The notes: generated by a model not told the origin, from the letters alone. Shown: positions 10,487-22,353, numbered from the stretch's first letter. The stretch: DNA of 22,533 nt from Smittium mucronatum (GCA_001953115.1 LSSL01000356.1:1-22533), one strand, 5' to 3'. Numbers and translations: made by a program.

Positions 10487-10503
10487 TTTTACGAGAACTT
10501 TTT
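10487..10503 (+). terminator. Pol III oligo-T terminators
   Basis: Four T at 10487-10490, 16 bases after the tRNA, and five T at 10499-10503 are the nearest runs that would stop RNA polymerase III. T runs are common here, so only their distance from the gene supports the call. Confidence 0.6.
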
Positions 10504-10750
10504 ATATAATGTATTAGACATTAATACCTATTGGACTAAAATTAAGTGTCTCGATACAATTTTAATTGGATTTATTTTATTTTATTTTTTTATTATGTAA
10601 CTTAAGAAGTATTAATGGTATTTAGAATGATATGGTTAAAGGGCGGTCGGATTTAAATTTTTAGTGACGATAATTTCTATTTCTAGAGATACACTGTTAC
10701 ATCATTGAGCTGATTTTTTTGCATTATGAAAAGCACAAAATTTCATTTTT

Positions 10751-10927
10751 AGAGACATATGATTAGATTATTAGGGATATATATTTTCTTTATATGAGAC
10801 ATATTATTTCATGATTATGCAGATTTTTTTCCATAATTAGAGGCGTAATATTAAAATATTTGAGATGTTAGCTTTCATATTTAAGGCGTTCTCCCACTTT
10901 TCGGAGAATAATTACTATGTGATTTGA
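10751..10927 (+). repeat. 44-45 bp diverged tandem units in arm 1
   Basis: The motif AGAGACATATTATT or a variant starts at about 10751, 10796, 10840 and 10884, a spacing of 45, 44 and 44 bases. Each unit continues through an ATTAT segment to a T-rich end resembling GATTTTTTTCCATTTTT. A further diverged copy appears at 10685. The mirror arm shows the same units, so the tandem structure predates or accompanied formation of the inverted repeat. Confidence 0.6.
10889..10908 (+). repeat. small perfect hairpin in arm 1
   Basis: TTCTCC (10889-10894) pairs with GGAGAA (10903-10908) over an 8-base loop. The corresponding place in the other arm keeps GGAGAA but has lost one side of the stem, so the hairpin is not under obvious constraint. 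Confidence 0.5.
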
Positions 10928-11284
10928 AAAAGCGACCCTATTTTTTTTATGAAAGAAAATTATAATAAAAATCATTTCACTTAAATCATCGGGCATATAT
11001 ATAATGTTAATCTAGTAGATATATCGGCTTTTTAAACTATCAAAACATGTATAGCAAAATTTACCATGAAATAAAAATGATAATACAAATAAAATGATTT
11101 GATATGATTAACTTGTGCAGAAAAATCTAAATTTATTACTATTAGCTATAATTATATCGAGAAAGCAATCTTAGATAAAAAGCTTTTTGAAATTATTAAA
11201 AAATTGATGTTTATCTTTTTTAAATCTCTATGCCTTTAAATGTTGGTCTTTTTATTTTTCCAATAGCATATTGATGGGGGGTTT

Positions 11285-11622
11285 TCCCATTAAAATCATA
11301 CTTAATATAATTTCTTTTATAAAAAAAATGGGCTGGATTATTTAAATCGCATATTTATTATTCTCCAAAAAGTGGTGTAGAATTTTTAACTATGAAAATT
11401 GAAATCTGCAATATTTTAATATTATGCCTCTAAAAATGGAAAAAAATCTGCATAATCATGAAATAATATGTCTCATATAAAGAAAAAATATATCCCTAAT
11501 AATCTAATCATATTTCTCTAAAAAAAATTTTTTTTGTTTTTAAAAATGAATATAAATCACCCTAATGATTTAATAATGTGCCTTAAAAATGGAAATTATC
11601 ATCCCTAACAATGAAAACCCCT
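11285..11622 (-). repeat. right arm of inverted-repeat element 1
   Basis: This is the reverse-complement partner of 10648-10980. Its core at 11410-11519 matches the left arm with five substitutions. A run of A and T (about 11519-11542) interrupts the outer part and has no equal in the left arm. Confidence 0.75.
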
Positions 11623-12737
11623 GTAATGTTTTTTTTAATTTGATACTTTTTTTATTAAATATCACGATTTAATACGTGAAAAACTGCTTTTAAATATAAT
11701 ATTTTAAAGCATAAAACTAAATCCCTAAAAAATAATCACAGCTAATTTTTAAATAACCCATTTCTAATGAAAGTTTTAAAAAAAATCACCTACACGTCAA
11801 TTCAGTTTATCTGATAAAAAAATTTTCACCATATTAAAACAGTGAAAAAATCAAGCTTTGATTTTATCTATTTTTTGTTTTTAATGCAGTTTTAGGTTAA
11901 TTTTATGTATTTAAAAACTTCAAAAACATATAAAAAATAAATCAGGCTCAAATCTTGAAAACTCATAAATAGGAAAAAAATAAACAGATTTTATTTGTGT
12001 TGTGTTTATAAAATCTCATAATCAAATAAAAAATTAATTCTTTAAAGAAATTTATTAAAAAAATTTTAACGAAGTTTATAGTTTAAAAGGTTAATAATGA
12101 ATATAATTTTATTTTACTGCTAATATTCTTTTTTTTAAATCCCTTTTCAATATTAAAATTAAAAATAAATATAAAAAATAAATATTTTTCTGATTTTTAA
12201 TGGGAAAATGGTGTTAAAATTTTTGAATATTAAAAATAATGATTATAATGCTAAAATATCATAAAATAAATTCATTTATTCAATATTATCAAGAAAATTT
12301 TTAAAAAATGATCTTACTGAAATTTTCTTATAACGAGGAAAAAAAATTGAAAGTAATTTCATAAATATTTGGATTTATTTTTTATCAACTCTATTTTTGA
12401 AAAAACATGAATTTTTTTGATCTTTCATAAGATTATGTAGTTTCTCACTAAAAATACTCCTGCTAAATAGAAGTATAACGTGATTAGCACCAAAATTTAT
12501 ATTCCCATTTAAATTGAGACTTTAGTAAAAATTTTGATTTTTTTTATTTCCCAAGAATTAATTTTAGCACTATTTTATTAATTAAAAATTGAATTTATAG
12601 TTATTTGGTCATTTTAAATTATTTTTAGTCATTAAATATGATATAAATCTCTTAAATTTTGCGGATATGTATTAATATTAATTCCATTTAAATAAGCAAC
12701 TAGATTTTGATTTTTAGTTCCTAAATTATTTAATTGG

Positions 12738-12772
12738 ATAAATTTTGATGATAAATTTTGATGATAAATTTT
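12738..12772. repeat. 13-bp tandem repeat, 2.7 copies
   Basis: ATAAATTTTGATG occurs twice exactly and then partly a third time, ending in ATAAATTTT. It is a short local duplication without visible function. Confidence 0.85.
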
Positions 12773-13665
12773 ATAAATATTATAGCATACAGCAAAGAAA
12801 AGTGGATGTAAATTTTAATATAAAAAAAGTATCAATAATAATTAGATTTTAATTTCATAAAAAAGCATTCATATCATAAACTTAAATTTAATCAATATAA
12901 AATTTATTAATATGTCAAAATTTAAATAATTAATATTTACTCTAAATTTTATTTTAAAATTTCTACATTTGATTTATTATATTAATTTTGCTTTTAAAAA
13001 ATAATAATGCTGGATTTTAATGTCAAAAAAAATTCTTATTCAGAAATTTTAAATCATATGTAATTTTAATTTATCATAATATGTGCTAATATTTTTTTTT
13101 ATATTTTAAAATTATTCAAAAACTCATCATTTTCTATTCTTTTAAATTATAGATTTTTATTTATCGTACCCTGAAAATAAATAAAAGCTAAATACCAAAA
13201 ATACTGCCCAATAAATATAAATAAATTTACTCTATTTTTATTCGCTATTAAAAAATTTAACTGAAATATCGATAATTTTTTTAATTAGGGTATTTTTTTA
13301 GTATTTTTTAAACGAAAGGTAACTTTTAATTACAAAAAGTTTACAAATTTTTATATTTAACCCTATCTTTAAGATAAATACTCTGTATAATAATGTTATG
13401 AATGATATTTATTATTATCATATTCACTAAATTTTATTTAATTTTTTTTGTTATTTTTCGAAAATATTAAAGAATATTTCCTTAAATTTGAATAAAAACA
13501 TGATTTTAGGAATATTAGGGACTAATTTTTTAAAGATACCTCAGGTTTATTAAATAATAAAAATGCATTTTTTAAATTTTTTATCTAATAAGATAAAATA
13601 ATTCTACCAACATTTTATTAATCAATTTTACTTATATAATATTTTATATATCCAGCTATTTGGGT

Positions 13666-13678
13666 GGGGGGGGGGGGG
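13666..13678. repeat. G13 homopolymer
   Basis: Thirteen consecutive G, preceded by GGGT, in a region with almost no other G or C. A G-rich strand of this kind could form a quadruplex. The length is uncertain because homopolymers are error-prone in sequencing. Confidence 0.85.
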
Positions 13679-14440
13679 CTTTAATGATTTTTATCTTTAT
13701 TTTTTTGAATTTTTTTAGTATTTTTTTTTTCAAAATACGTAAAAAAAATGTGATAAAATCTCTTTTTAGTTTTTTTTTCTTTGAGAAATCCTATAATAAA
13801 CTATTCCTCGTAAGAAAATTGGATTTCCTATTTTAAAACAAACTTTTAGCCAATTATCTTCTTTTAGATTCGTTTATGAAAATTCTTTGATAATTAGGAT
13901 AATTCGGATAATTCATATAAATTCACCTCCTAAAAATTTTAGATCACAAATGTATAATTGAGATAAAAAATTAAAATTTTAATAAATTTAATTTTCATGG
14001 TAATATTTTTCTTTTATTTTACAGATAATAATTATTAAAATTAATTTTCTTGATTTATTTGAATGGCCTTACTCCGGTCTAAACTATAAAACAAAAATTT
14101 AGTTTAAAATAAATGAATTTAATCTTAAAAATTTTTATTCCTCTTATCATTTAATTTCTTGAAGTATATGACTAAAATAAAATAAATGATTTTTATAAGT
14201 GAAAGAAATATCATAAAAATTATCTCTATAATGCATATATTCAATCAGTTTTTTATATATTATTTTGACTAGAAAAATAGTATTCAAAAATACTTTATAC
14301 ATATAATTTTAAATATCTCATAAAAAAATAATGGTTAAAAGAATTTTTTTAAATTAACTAAACATAACAAAATGGAACATTAAATTGGTGACTGATAGAG
14401 AAAATTATTGATTTAGGAAAATTATGATATTTTCTATAAT

Positions 14441-14570
14441 ACACCTTTTCACGTTTAAGTTAAAAAAATGTAAAGAAGATTTAAAAGAATGTCCAATAGA
14501 TTTTAAATAATTTCCAACAGATTTAAATAATGTAAATTTGAATTAAAAAAATGTAAATCCAATTTAAAAG
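14441..14570 (+). repeat. left arm of inverted-repeat element 2
   Basis: Contains three 21-bp units at 14478-14498, 14499-14519 and 14520-14540. They correspond to the second, fourth and fifth units of the other arm when that arm is read from its outer end. Confidence 0.8.
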
Positions 14571-14648
14571 ATATACTACTGACAAATTAAAATTTTCAAT
14601 AAAAGATTATTAAATCCTTATTACGGTACTACATTTTTCCAAAGCTGA

Positions 14649-15117
14649 ATTTACCAAAGGTGTTTGACCCATCAAATTGTTACTTCATCCAAAAAAATTT
14701 GGCAAATGCTACCTATAATAAAAAAAAATCATTTATACGACATCTTTATTATATTTATAAATTATGTATTGAGGACCCAATACTTTGGGTTAGAAAAACA
14801 ATTATCTGCTTTCTTCTGCCATAAAACCCAAATAAATAAACCTCTGAACTATATTAGAGTGCCTTTAACGGAATCAAATGAATTTTTAATAGAATTTTTC
14901 TTCATACAGTCGTGATTTTATTTACAATTAGTAGTATTTGAAATTTTTTTTTAATATGAATTTTTTTTATTTCGAAGCGGCTTATAAAAGATAAAGAATA
15001 GTCTTTTCCATTTTCATCAATGATACTAATATTTTTTGAAATTTACATCGATTTAAAGAATTGGTTCAAAGTATGCTGCACCCTTTACAAAAACTAGAAA
15101 AAAATAGTAATCATTGA
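14649..15117 (+). pseudogene. decayed coding-like region inside element 2
   Basis: A plus-strand frame is open from 14649 to TGA 14913-14915 (88 codons; first ATG at 14706, leaving 69 residues). It has a hydrophobic middle and a moderately balanced end containing NYIRVPLTES. A different frame then gives protein-like pieces broken by stops: 14956-14994 (with YFEAAYKR) and 15040-15117 (RFKELVQSMLHPLQKLEK). Beyond this only very short frames remain. The pattern suggests a gene destroyed by stops and frameshifts, perhaps the former transposase or cargo of the element. I recognise no DDE, helix-turn-helix or zinc-finger motif, and in AT-rich DNA a frame of this length can occur by chance. Confidence 0.3.
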
Positions 15118-15440
15118 AATAAATGTTCCTGAGCTTTATAGCCAGTCATAAAGTTTATTATTGTGCTCAAATATTTTGAAAACTATGAGTGAATACCTTT
15201 ACGGAATTATTTACAAAAAAGACCGAGAATCTATAGGCAACACAACTTGTATAATTTTGATTTTTTGAATTTCCAAGGCTAACTATTAATATATTAAAAT
15301 TCTGTGGTACAAAAAAAAAACTATTGATTTAAAACTACATATCCATCTAGAATGACGAAAACAGTGATTTAAACATTCCCCGAATGAAATTAATTGAATC
15401 AGCTCATTGAATTTTATTAAAAAAACATTTCACTGGTCAA

Positions 15441-15620
15441 GATTTTAAATTGGATTTACATTTTTTTAATTCGAATTTACATTCTTTTAAATCTATTGGA
15501 AATTATTTAAAATTTATTGTAAATTCTTTTAAATCTATTGGACATTCTTTTAAATCTATTGTACATTCTTTTAAATCCTCTTTAGTTTTTTTTTAACTTG
15601 AACGTGAAAGGTTGTATATC
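15441..15620 (-). repeat. right arm of inverted-repeat element 2
   Basis: Reverse-complement partner of the left arm, longer by about two 21-bp units. The outer end near 15600-15609 reads AACGTGAAAG on the plus strand and mirrors CTTTTCACGTT of the left arm. Confidence 0.8.
15481..15585 (+). repeat. five 21-bp tandem units
   Basis: Units run 15481-15501, 15502-15522, 15523-15543, 15544-15564 and 15565-15585, each exactly 21 bases, with the plus-strand consensus ATTCTTTTAAATCTATTGGAC. The second and last are the most diverged. Confidence 0.9.
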
Positions 15621-18600
15621 ACATTCCGTTAAAGCTAATCATCATGATAAATTAAATCATTTTTACAATATAAATATTTTAATATTTAATTCCGTAAAAA
15701 GATATTTAAAAATATTCAATAAAGTAATATTTAGTATAGAAAAAATATCCTATTGATAATTTTGAATATTTTTTTTTCTCATCAATTTTATGAGTATCAA
15801 AAATTTATAATTTTACTTTCTTAGATTTTGGAAAAAAAATCCGGGAATAAATATTATTTTACTCTGTTTTATCTTTTTTGTAAAAAAGAATCAAAAAATT
15901 TTTTACTCAAAAATATTATGACTTATATTTTTTTAATTATGCAAAAATATATATAATTTCTTTTTCCTATTTGTATACGTAAATTGAATTAACTCCTAAT
16001 AATAAACAAATTAAATTATACTTTTTAAAAAAATAATAAAGTATTAATATTAACAAATTTTAATAATTTTAATAATTTTAATAATTTTAGAACGTTCAAT
16101 ATTTTATCCCAAAAAATCAATTTTATATTAGCTTATATACAGTTCCTTAGCTTGAAAAAAATAAATTAGATTTTTTGTTTTTTTTTCTATTTCATTTATT
16201 AAGTAAGTATTTTTTATAAAGCATGGGAAAATTTTGATTCTTTTTTAGCTTATGATCGCATAGTTATTACTTTTTTTCAATGAAATTTTATCAATCAATT
16301 ATAAAATATTATAGCAAATTATAATTATATGCGATTCCAACGGACTGATTGTCAATTTATTAGGCAAAAAAGGCTATTTATCAACCTCTTTTTAAATCTT
16401 TTTTTTTCATTGAAATAATATTGGTATTAAAAAATAATAGGATTAAAATATCTTAAGAGGGGTTTTTATTTAATGCATTCTCCTTGGAAAATTTTCAATC
16501 TTTTATTATTTATCTTGTTTTTTTTTTCCCTATTTTTCATTCGAAAAATTCTATTTTGTTGATAGAATGTGTAATTAAACTCTATTTTCGGTTAATATTT
16601 AGGTATAAAGCTTAAAAATAATTAAATTAAGTAATAGACTGCCATTTCTCTATATTTTGCACTATTTTTTTTATAAAATTTATTAAATTTTATATAAAAT
16701 GATAGTGTAAAAAAAACATATATATCTTATAAAGATTTATTTAATTAATTAATCGGTTTGTTGAAAAAACGATTTTTTATTATTAAAAAAGTAAATTTTA
16801 TTGTTTTTTTCATCTAATAAAAACAAAAAAAAATTTATAGTATATTTAACTATATTCCTTTTTTATTAACACCAATTTAGTACTAAATTAAATCATAATG
16901 AGACTTAAAATGACAAAAATTTATAGGATAGCACATAATTTAGCAATATTACCATAATTATTGACCGATTTTTAGTGTTTTTAAAAAAAATATGTTATAA
17001 AATTAACCAAATTCTGATCTTCTATTTAGATTTGTATTTAATAATGATGTTTCAAAAAGTGAAACCCATTTTATTTTTATTTAATTTTAGGCTAATTTTT
17101 TTATAAATTATGTATTCTAAAATCACTCATAACACTTTTATATTTCAATCAATATTAATTCCTAATTTTTTATTTAAAGGAGATATATTTTTATATTTTT
17201 TTTCATAGAAAAAAGTAACTGTTAAATTTTTTTACGCTTATTAATTTTAATAATTATGATTTAGCCGATTTCCAACGATTATCATTATTACAAGCCCATA
17301 AAAAAATTTGAAATTTTTTACAGTTTACCTAAAAAAAATAATCAATTAAATTTATATATAAATAAATAAAACAGGGTTTTTTTGAAAATTTTATTAACTG
17401 ATTTTTTAATATGGATTCCAAAATCCAATGATTATAATATATATTATATTATTATAAAAAAAATTTCAGGAACGTTCCAATCCAAATTTTCGTTATCATT
17501 TTTATCGCAATATATCTATTTACAAATAAAATTCTAACAGGAATTATGTTAAAATAAATATTTCATGTTTATATGTAAATCAATTTCAACTAATAAGAAA
17601 ATCCCAGTTTAATAAGCTTAATTAATTACCAAAATGATTTTTTTATTAATAAAATTTTAAAAAAAAAAGTAATTTCTGAAATAATTTTAAGTATTTAACA
17701 ATTTGTAAAATTGTAAATGGGGTTTATTTTTTTATATTATAACGAGATTTAAAAAATTCATAAAAAAAAGGAGTAATAAAGGTAAAAAATTGAAGTAAGC
17801 TCAAATTGATATATATAAATATAATCAAAAGCAAGATTTATAAACTATTAAAACACAAACTTATATATTTCTGATATGTGCAATAAAATTCTATGAGACT
17901 GACTAAAGGTTAAGAAAAGCGGTTATAAATCTCAAATTATAATTTAGAGATATTTTTTTAAACAGATTACGCTTTTTGTATTATATAAAAAAGTTGCCGA
18001 ATTAAAATTAAGTTTTAAGTTTTATATTATTATTTTTATCAATATACTTTCTACTAAGTTTATTTATTATAGCTTTAAATATTAAATTTTATGAATTTTG
18101 GAAAAAAATAAATTATAAAAAATTTTATGTACGCTTTTAATAATATATTTATAAAAAAATCCTAAATTTACATATCTTTCAAATTTGATAAAATAATTTA
18201 ATTATTTAGAAAAATAAATAATATAAAACAGGTTTTTTAAAAAAACCGATAAATATTGTTTTGAAATTGTTTTTTTGAAAAAAATTAATATCAAGAGATA
18301 AAAAATTATAATTTTAAAACCCTAAATTTAATTTTTAATTAAATTGCTAACTATATAACCATATCATATTTTTTAGATTTGTTCTATTTATTGTTTTTCA
18401 GTAAAATTTCCATCGACTTTGTCAATTAAATAAAAAATAATTAAAAGAAGATAATTGATTTAAACAAGAATAATCTTGTTTTTACATAATATTTGATGCT
18501 TAAACTCAAGATAAAAGTGTTCAAACTTTAAATTTTTTCACAAGTTATAGATTTATAAAAAAATTATTAAGTGTAAAATTAAAAAAAAAAATTGATATGA

Positions 18601-21600
18601 TGTTTTGAAAAATCGCTAAAAAATACTTATAAATATATTTTATATTTATTAAAAAGGTTTATTTATTGGTTTTTGGATGTTTTTGATATATAATTTTAAA
18701 TTATAAAGAGAATATGTATTTGGTATTATAGAAAAATGTAATTAAAAGATTGAAAATGAAAAATAATAAACGAATTAATAATTATTTTTAAAATTTTTTT
18801 TGGGTGTAGATTAAAGAGAACTTGAATTATTGTAAATATCAAATTTTTTACGGATTTATTATATATAAAAAGTGGGGATTTTCACAATTAATTCTGTTAT
18901 TCTATCAACATCAATAAATACATTTTTATGTATAATATTTTGAATTCTGGTTATTCAACTTTACATCTTGGGATTCATCTGATTTGAAAATATTTTAAAA
19001 ATTTAGAAATCGGCTATATATATGGGGAGAAAATTAATTAATTTATTATTACACATCTAGTTTTTATTTAAATATAAAAAATCCGATTTTTTTCTTAAAT
19101 AATCAAATATAAAACAATAGTAATAAATAAATTATCACTAAATAATAATTCTGTTTATGTTTTAATATTTTAAAATAGTGAAAACTATAAAGATTAAAAC
19201 AGAGGTAAATTATATAATGGCTGTTTGTGGTAATAAAAATATAAATTTTAATACTTGTTTACTGAGAGATGGAAGATTCAAGATTAAATCATAAAGTTAT
19301 ATTAGAAATATTAGCGCCATAAATTTAAAATTATTCATTTAAGCTATACATAATCGGATTTTTTTTTCAAAAAGAAGTTATAATACTGTGGATAAAACCC
19401 TTTTTTGATAAATTTTTATATAACACTAAAAAAACTGGAATGGCTTAATTTAAAAACTGTTGTTTTTTTTTTTTGTTTTTTCAGAAAATATAACATGGAT
19501 TTTATATTTTTTTAAATAAAATAATAATCCAAATTAAAAGTATTTTCTATATAAAACAATAACATTTTTCTATTATAACTGTAAAAGAGTTACAATAACG
19601 ACTTTTTACAATATTTCCTTTTGCGATTTAGAAATATATAATAAAAAACTTTACGCAATGATTTTTTATTGCTTTTTTAAATAATAAATTTCATAATTAA
19701 TTATAATTTAAACGTAATTTTATAATACTTGTGATTATATTTTCCGGATTCAATATGAAAAAAAAAATAGTTTTAATTACTAAAATCAAAAAAAAAATTG
19801 AGATCTTTGAAACATATATTTCACTATATAATTCTTATATATAACCGAAAACTCATAGAATTTTATTTATAATATTTGAAAACTTAATTAGAATATATAC
19901 CTCAAGTATTTTGGAATATTTATAAAAAAGATTTAAATTTTTGAATAATTTAAATTTAAATCAAAGAAAATAAAATAATCGAATATCCACCACATATTTT
20001 TATTTAAGGTATATCTTATGTCATATTATCTCTTTAAATATCAAAAAGCTTTATTTTTTTGTATAAAATTAAAAAAAATTCTACTATTTTCTATGATATC
20101 ACTCAATTTAGGTTATATTTTACATACCTCTTATTTTCTTTATGTATAATTTTAAAATAGAGATGATAATTTTAGCTGTAATTGGCTTTTTAGTGTAATT
20201 TTTTGTATGTTTAATTAATATTTCAAAAGTTAATCCGATAAATCAGTTTAAATATTGCCAAATAGAATCTCATTTTTATTATTCAACATATAAAAGGCTA
20301 AATTGGGTCAAAAGTATTAATTAGCTAACTATTATGCATTAATTGGGATTAAATCATGTATCTTGTTATTTAAGATGAAATTTTAGAGAAAAATAAACTA
20401 ATTATTAAATTCTAAATCCATTTTTTTTGGCAGAACAAAATTATAAACCATATTAATTTAGATTTTGATTGAATAAAAATTTATTTTCCAGTTTAAAAAA
20501 AGCTTCTTATTTTTTTGGATTACTAAAAAAAAATATAGTTGAGAATAAGAGAATAGAAATAGGCAAGTTTATTTTTAATAGGAGTCAAAGTAAAAAAATT
20601 CCGATTTTAATAGATAATGAATGAGTTGTATTTATGTAAACTCCTGATTTTTTTTCGCAATTTATACATATCAAATATGACAAATAATGATCTAAAATAT
20701 TTTCCTTATTCGATTATTTTTAATTATAATTTTTTGAAAGTTTTTATTAATAGATAATATAAAAAATACGATATAGTATAAAAAAAAACAGGCCAAAATT
20801 TATTTAATTTAAATTATTAAGGTTAATTTTTATAATGTATTTATGATGAAAAATGTTTCAATTTTTCAATTTTTCAAGTTAATATATAAATGCTAATCAA
20901 AATAAATTTTTTATTCTTTATGGGAATTTATCCACAAATTTACTTAATTTAGATTTAAAAATTAATTTTTGAAACCTCATTATAACTATTTATTACCCTA
21001 TTGAATCCATTTTTATCTTCTAAAAAAATGTTAGTATTATTGAATAGATTTGTGACTCAATAAAGGAATAAAAAACTAAATCCTAATTAATAGTCAAATT
21101 TATTCGTCAAATAAAGAAAAAAATTAAATTTATTCCAACTTGTTTTATTTATTTATTAGTATTGCTTTCTTTTTAGCCCTCTAATTCCAAAGTAACTGAT
21201 TATATTTTAAAAATCCAAATAAATAAAATATCATCTAGAAAAGGCCAATTAGGATTAATTTCGTTGTTTTGATACTATTTATAATTAAAAAAATACGAAT
21301 TAAAGACGCAAATTATTATATAATAAATAGTATTGAAAAAAATAAAAATAAAATAAGAGCCATTTTTCTAATTTTGAGCTTAATTATAATTTAATTTTTA
21401 GTGGTTTTTTTTTAACTCTTCGTTTTTGGTGTATTTTTTCATTTTTTTAAAATCTGAGTTGGTTTTGGAAAAGAGTTAACCAAAACTTTTTTTTTCTTAA
21501 ATGATTTCTCATATTATTATATACCATATAAGCCTAAAAAAGGTCAATTCCGAACGATTTTTATATTATTTGAAGGCCGAAAAAAAAACTGAATTAGATT

Positions 21601-22353
21601 ATAATTATTTAGATGGAAATAAAAAAATTGGTATAAATATATTAGTTTGCAGAAAAATCAAATTTAATCTTTTCCACAACTGAAACTCTCAAACCCAGAG
21701 TCAAAGTTTTAATTTTATTAAATTTTAAAACATTAACTATCTATAACCCACAAAAATATACCGTATTTATCAAATCTCAGCCCAAACTCAAGATGCTTAT
21801 AAAAATTCCGGAAAAAAAAATAAAAATTGAATCTATTCAAAATTTAATTTTCGAAATTTTGAAAATAATTACATATTGATATTTTATAAACTGGTAAAAA
21901 AAAATAGACATAAAATTGATTTTAAAAAGTATTATAAATTTAAAAAAACAATAAAAATACTGAAGTGTTTTTTTTAAAACTAAATAGGTCCTGGAAAAAA
22001 ATATTGAAATTCGAGAAGAAGGAATTTCGTGTGTTTTAAGTGTAATAAAAAAATAATAGTTTTTAAAATAAAAATCTAGTAATTTTTTTTTGTTATCCTT
22101 ATTTATATATTTGTTACAATTTATGGAATACTGAAGAGAAAATGTATGATTGGGTTGATCTTGATAAATTTATTCAAAAAAGTCCTAATAATCCTTCGTT
22201 GTTTTAAAAAAAAATCCTAGTGCGAAAATCAAATTAGAGGGTTTAAAAATAGGTATTGATAAAAAAAATTACAAGAAAAGTCTTAATCGGAATAATTATT
22301 AACATAATATTCTGAAATTGGCTATTAAAATTTGGGCTTCCTTGATTTTTTTC
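15621..22353. other. AT-rich spacer, no gene seen
   Basis: The longest ATG-initiated frame is 60 codons at 21501-21683 on the plus strand, rich in Ile, Lys, Tyr and Asn and probably random. A 21-codon frame at 22142-22207 (starting MYDWVDLDKF, open about 25 codons further upstream) has better composition but is too short to call. The spacer also contains a 9-bp tandem repeat near 16053-16088. No RNA gene is visible. Confidence 0.7.
16053..16088. repeat. 9-bp tandem repeat AATAATTTT
   Basis: Three exact copies at 16062-16070, 16071-16079 and 16080-16088, preceded by one variant copy. A simple local expansion. Confidence 0.85.

Larger units (their letters stand above)
10648..10980 (+). repeat. 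left arm of inverted-repeat element 1
   Basis: This arm pairs with 11285-11622 in reverse complement. The outer and inner thirds are more diverged than the core at 10751-10860. It contains a compact 6-bp hairpin that is degraded in the other arm. Confidence 0.75.
10648..11622. mobile_element. foldback/MITE-like inverted-repeat element 1
   Basis: Two arms in opposite orientation, about 10648-10980 and 11285-11622, flank a spacer of about 300 bp with no open frame. The best-matching core pairs 10751-10860 with the reverse complement of 11410-11519 at 105 of 110 positions without a gap. Similarity continues outward (GATAATTTC near the outer ends) and inward (GGAGAATAAT, and an ATTTTTTTTATGAAAG-like stretch) at a lower level. 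Each arm is built from diverged tandem units of 44-45 bp. The element encodes no protein, so it would be non-autonomous. I did not find a clear target-site duplication, so the outer ends are uncertain by some tens of bases. It starts about 175 bp downstream of the tRNA-Phe gene. Confidence 0.75.
11623..14440. other. AT-rich spacer, no gene seen
   Basis: No open frame above background is visible on either strand. It holds a 13-bp tandem repeat at 12738-12772, a run of 13 G at 13666-13678, and a duplicated GGATAATTC near 13898-13914. There is no RNA gene. Confidence 0.7.
14441..15620. mobile_element. foldback-like inverted-repeat element 2
   Basis: Arms at 14441-14570 and 15441-15620 are reverse complements around an 870-bp interior. 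The innermost 30 bases match perfectly (14540-14569 with 15443-15472), and the outer ends share TTTCACGTT(T/C)AAGTTAAAAAAA. Both arms contain a 21-bp tandem unit, present three times on the left and five times on the right. Long terminal inverted repeats made of short direct repeats are the hallmark of foldback elements. The interior is slightly richer in G+C and has coding-like, broken frames. It is not related in sequence to element 1. I could not find a target-site duplication. Confidence 0.75.

Noticed and set aside
10399..10620. tRNA-derived SINE starting at the tRNA
   Set aside because: The tRNA is intact with all stems paired, followed by oligo-T terminators and then plain AT spacer, with no SINE body or tail.
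10648..11622. CRISPR array from the regularly spaced repeats
   Set aside because: Units are diverged, contiguous without unique spacers, and mirrored in an inverted arm; the context is eukaryotic.
15481..15585. Coding repeat, since the unit length of 21 is a multiple of three
   Set aside because: The units contain in-frame stops such as TAA in several frames and lie in the arm of an inverted repeat, so a protein repeat is unlikely.
21501..21683. 60-codon plus-strand open frame
   Set aside because: AT-rich codons, no motif, no supporting context; probably random.
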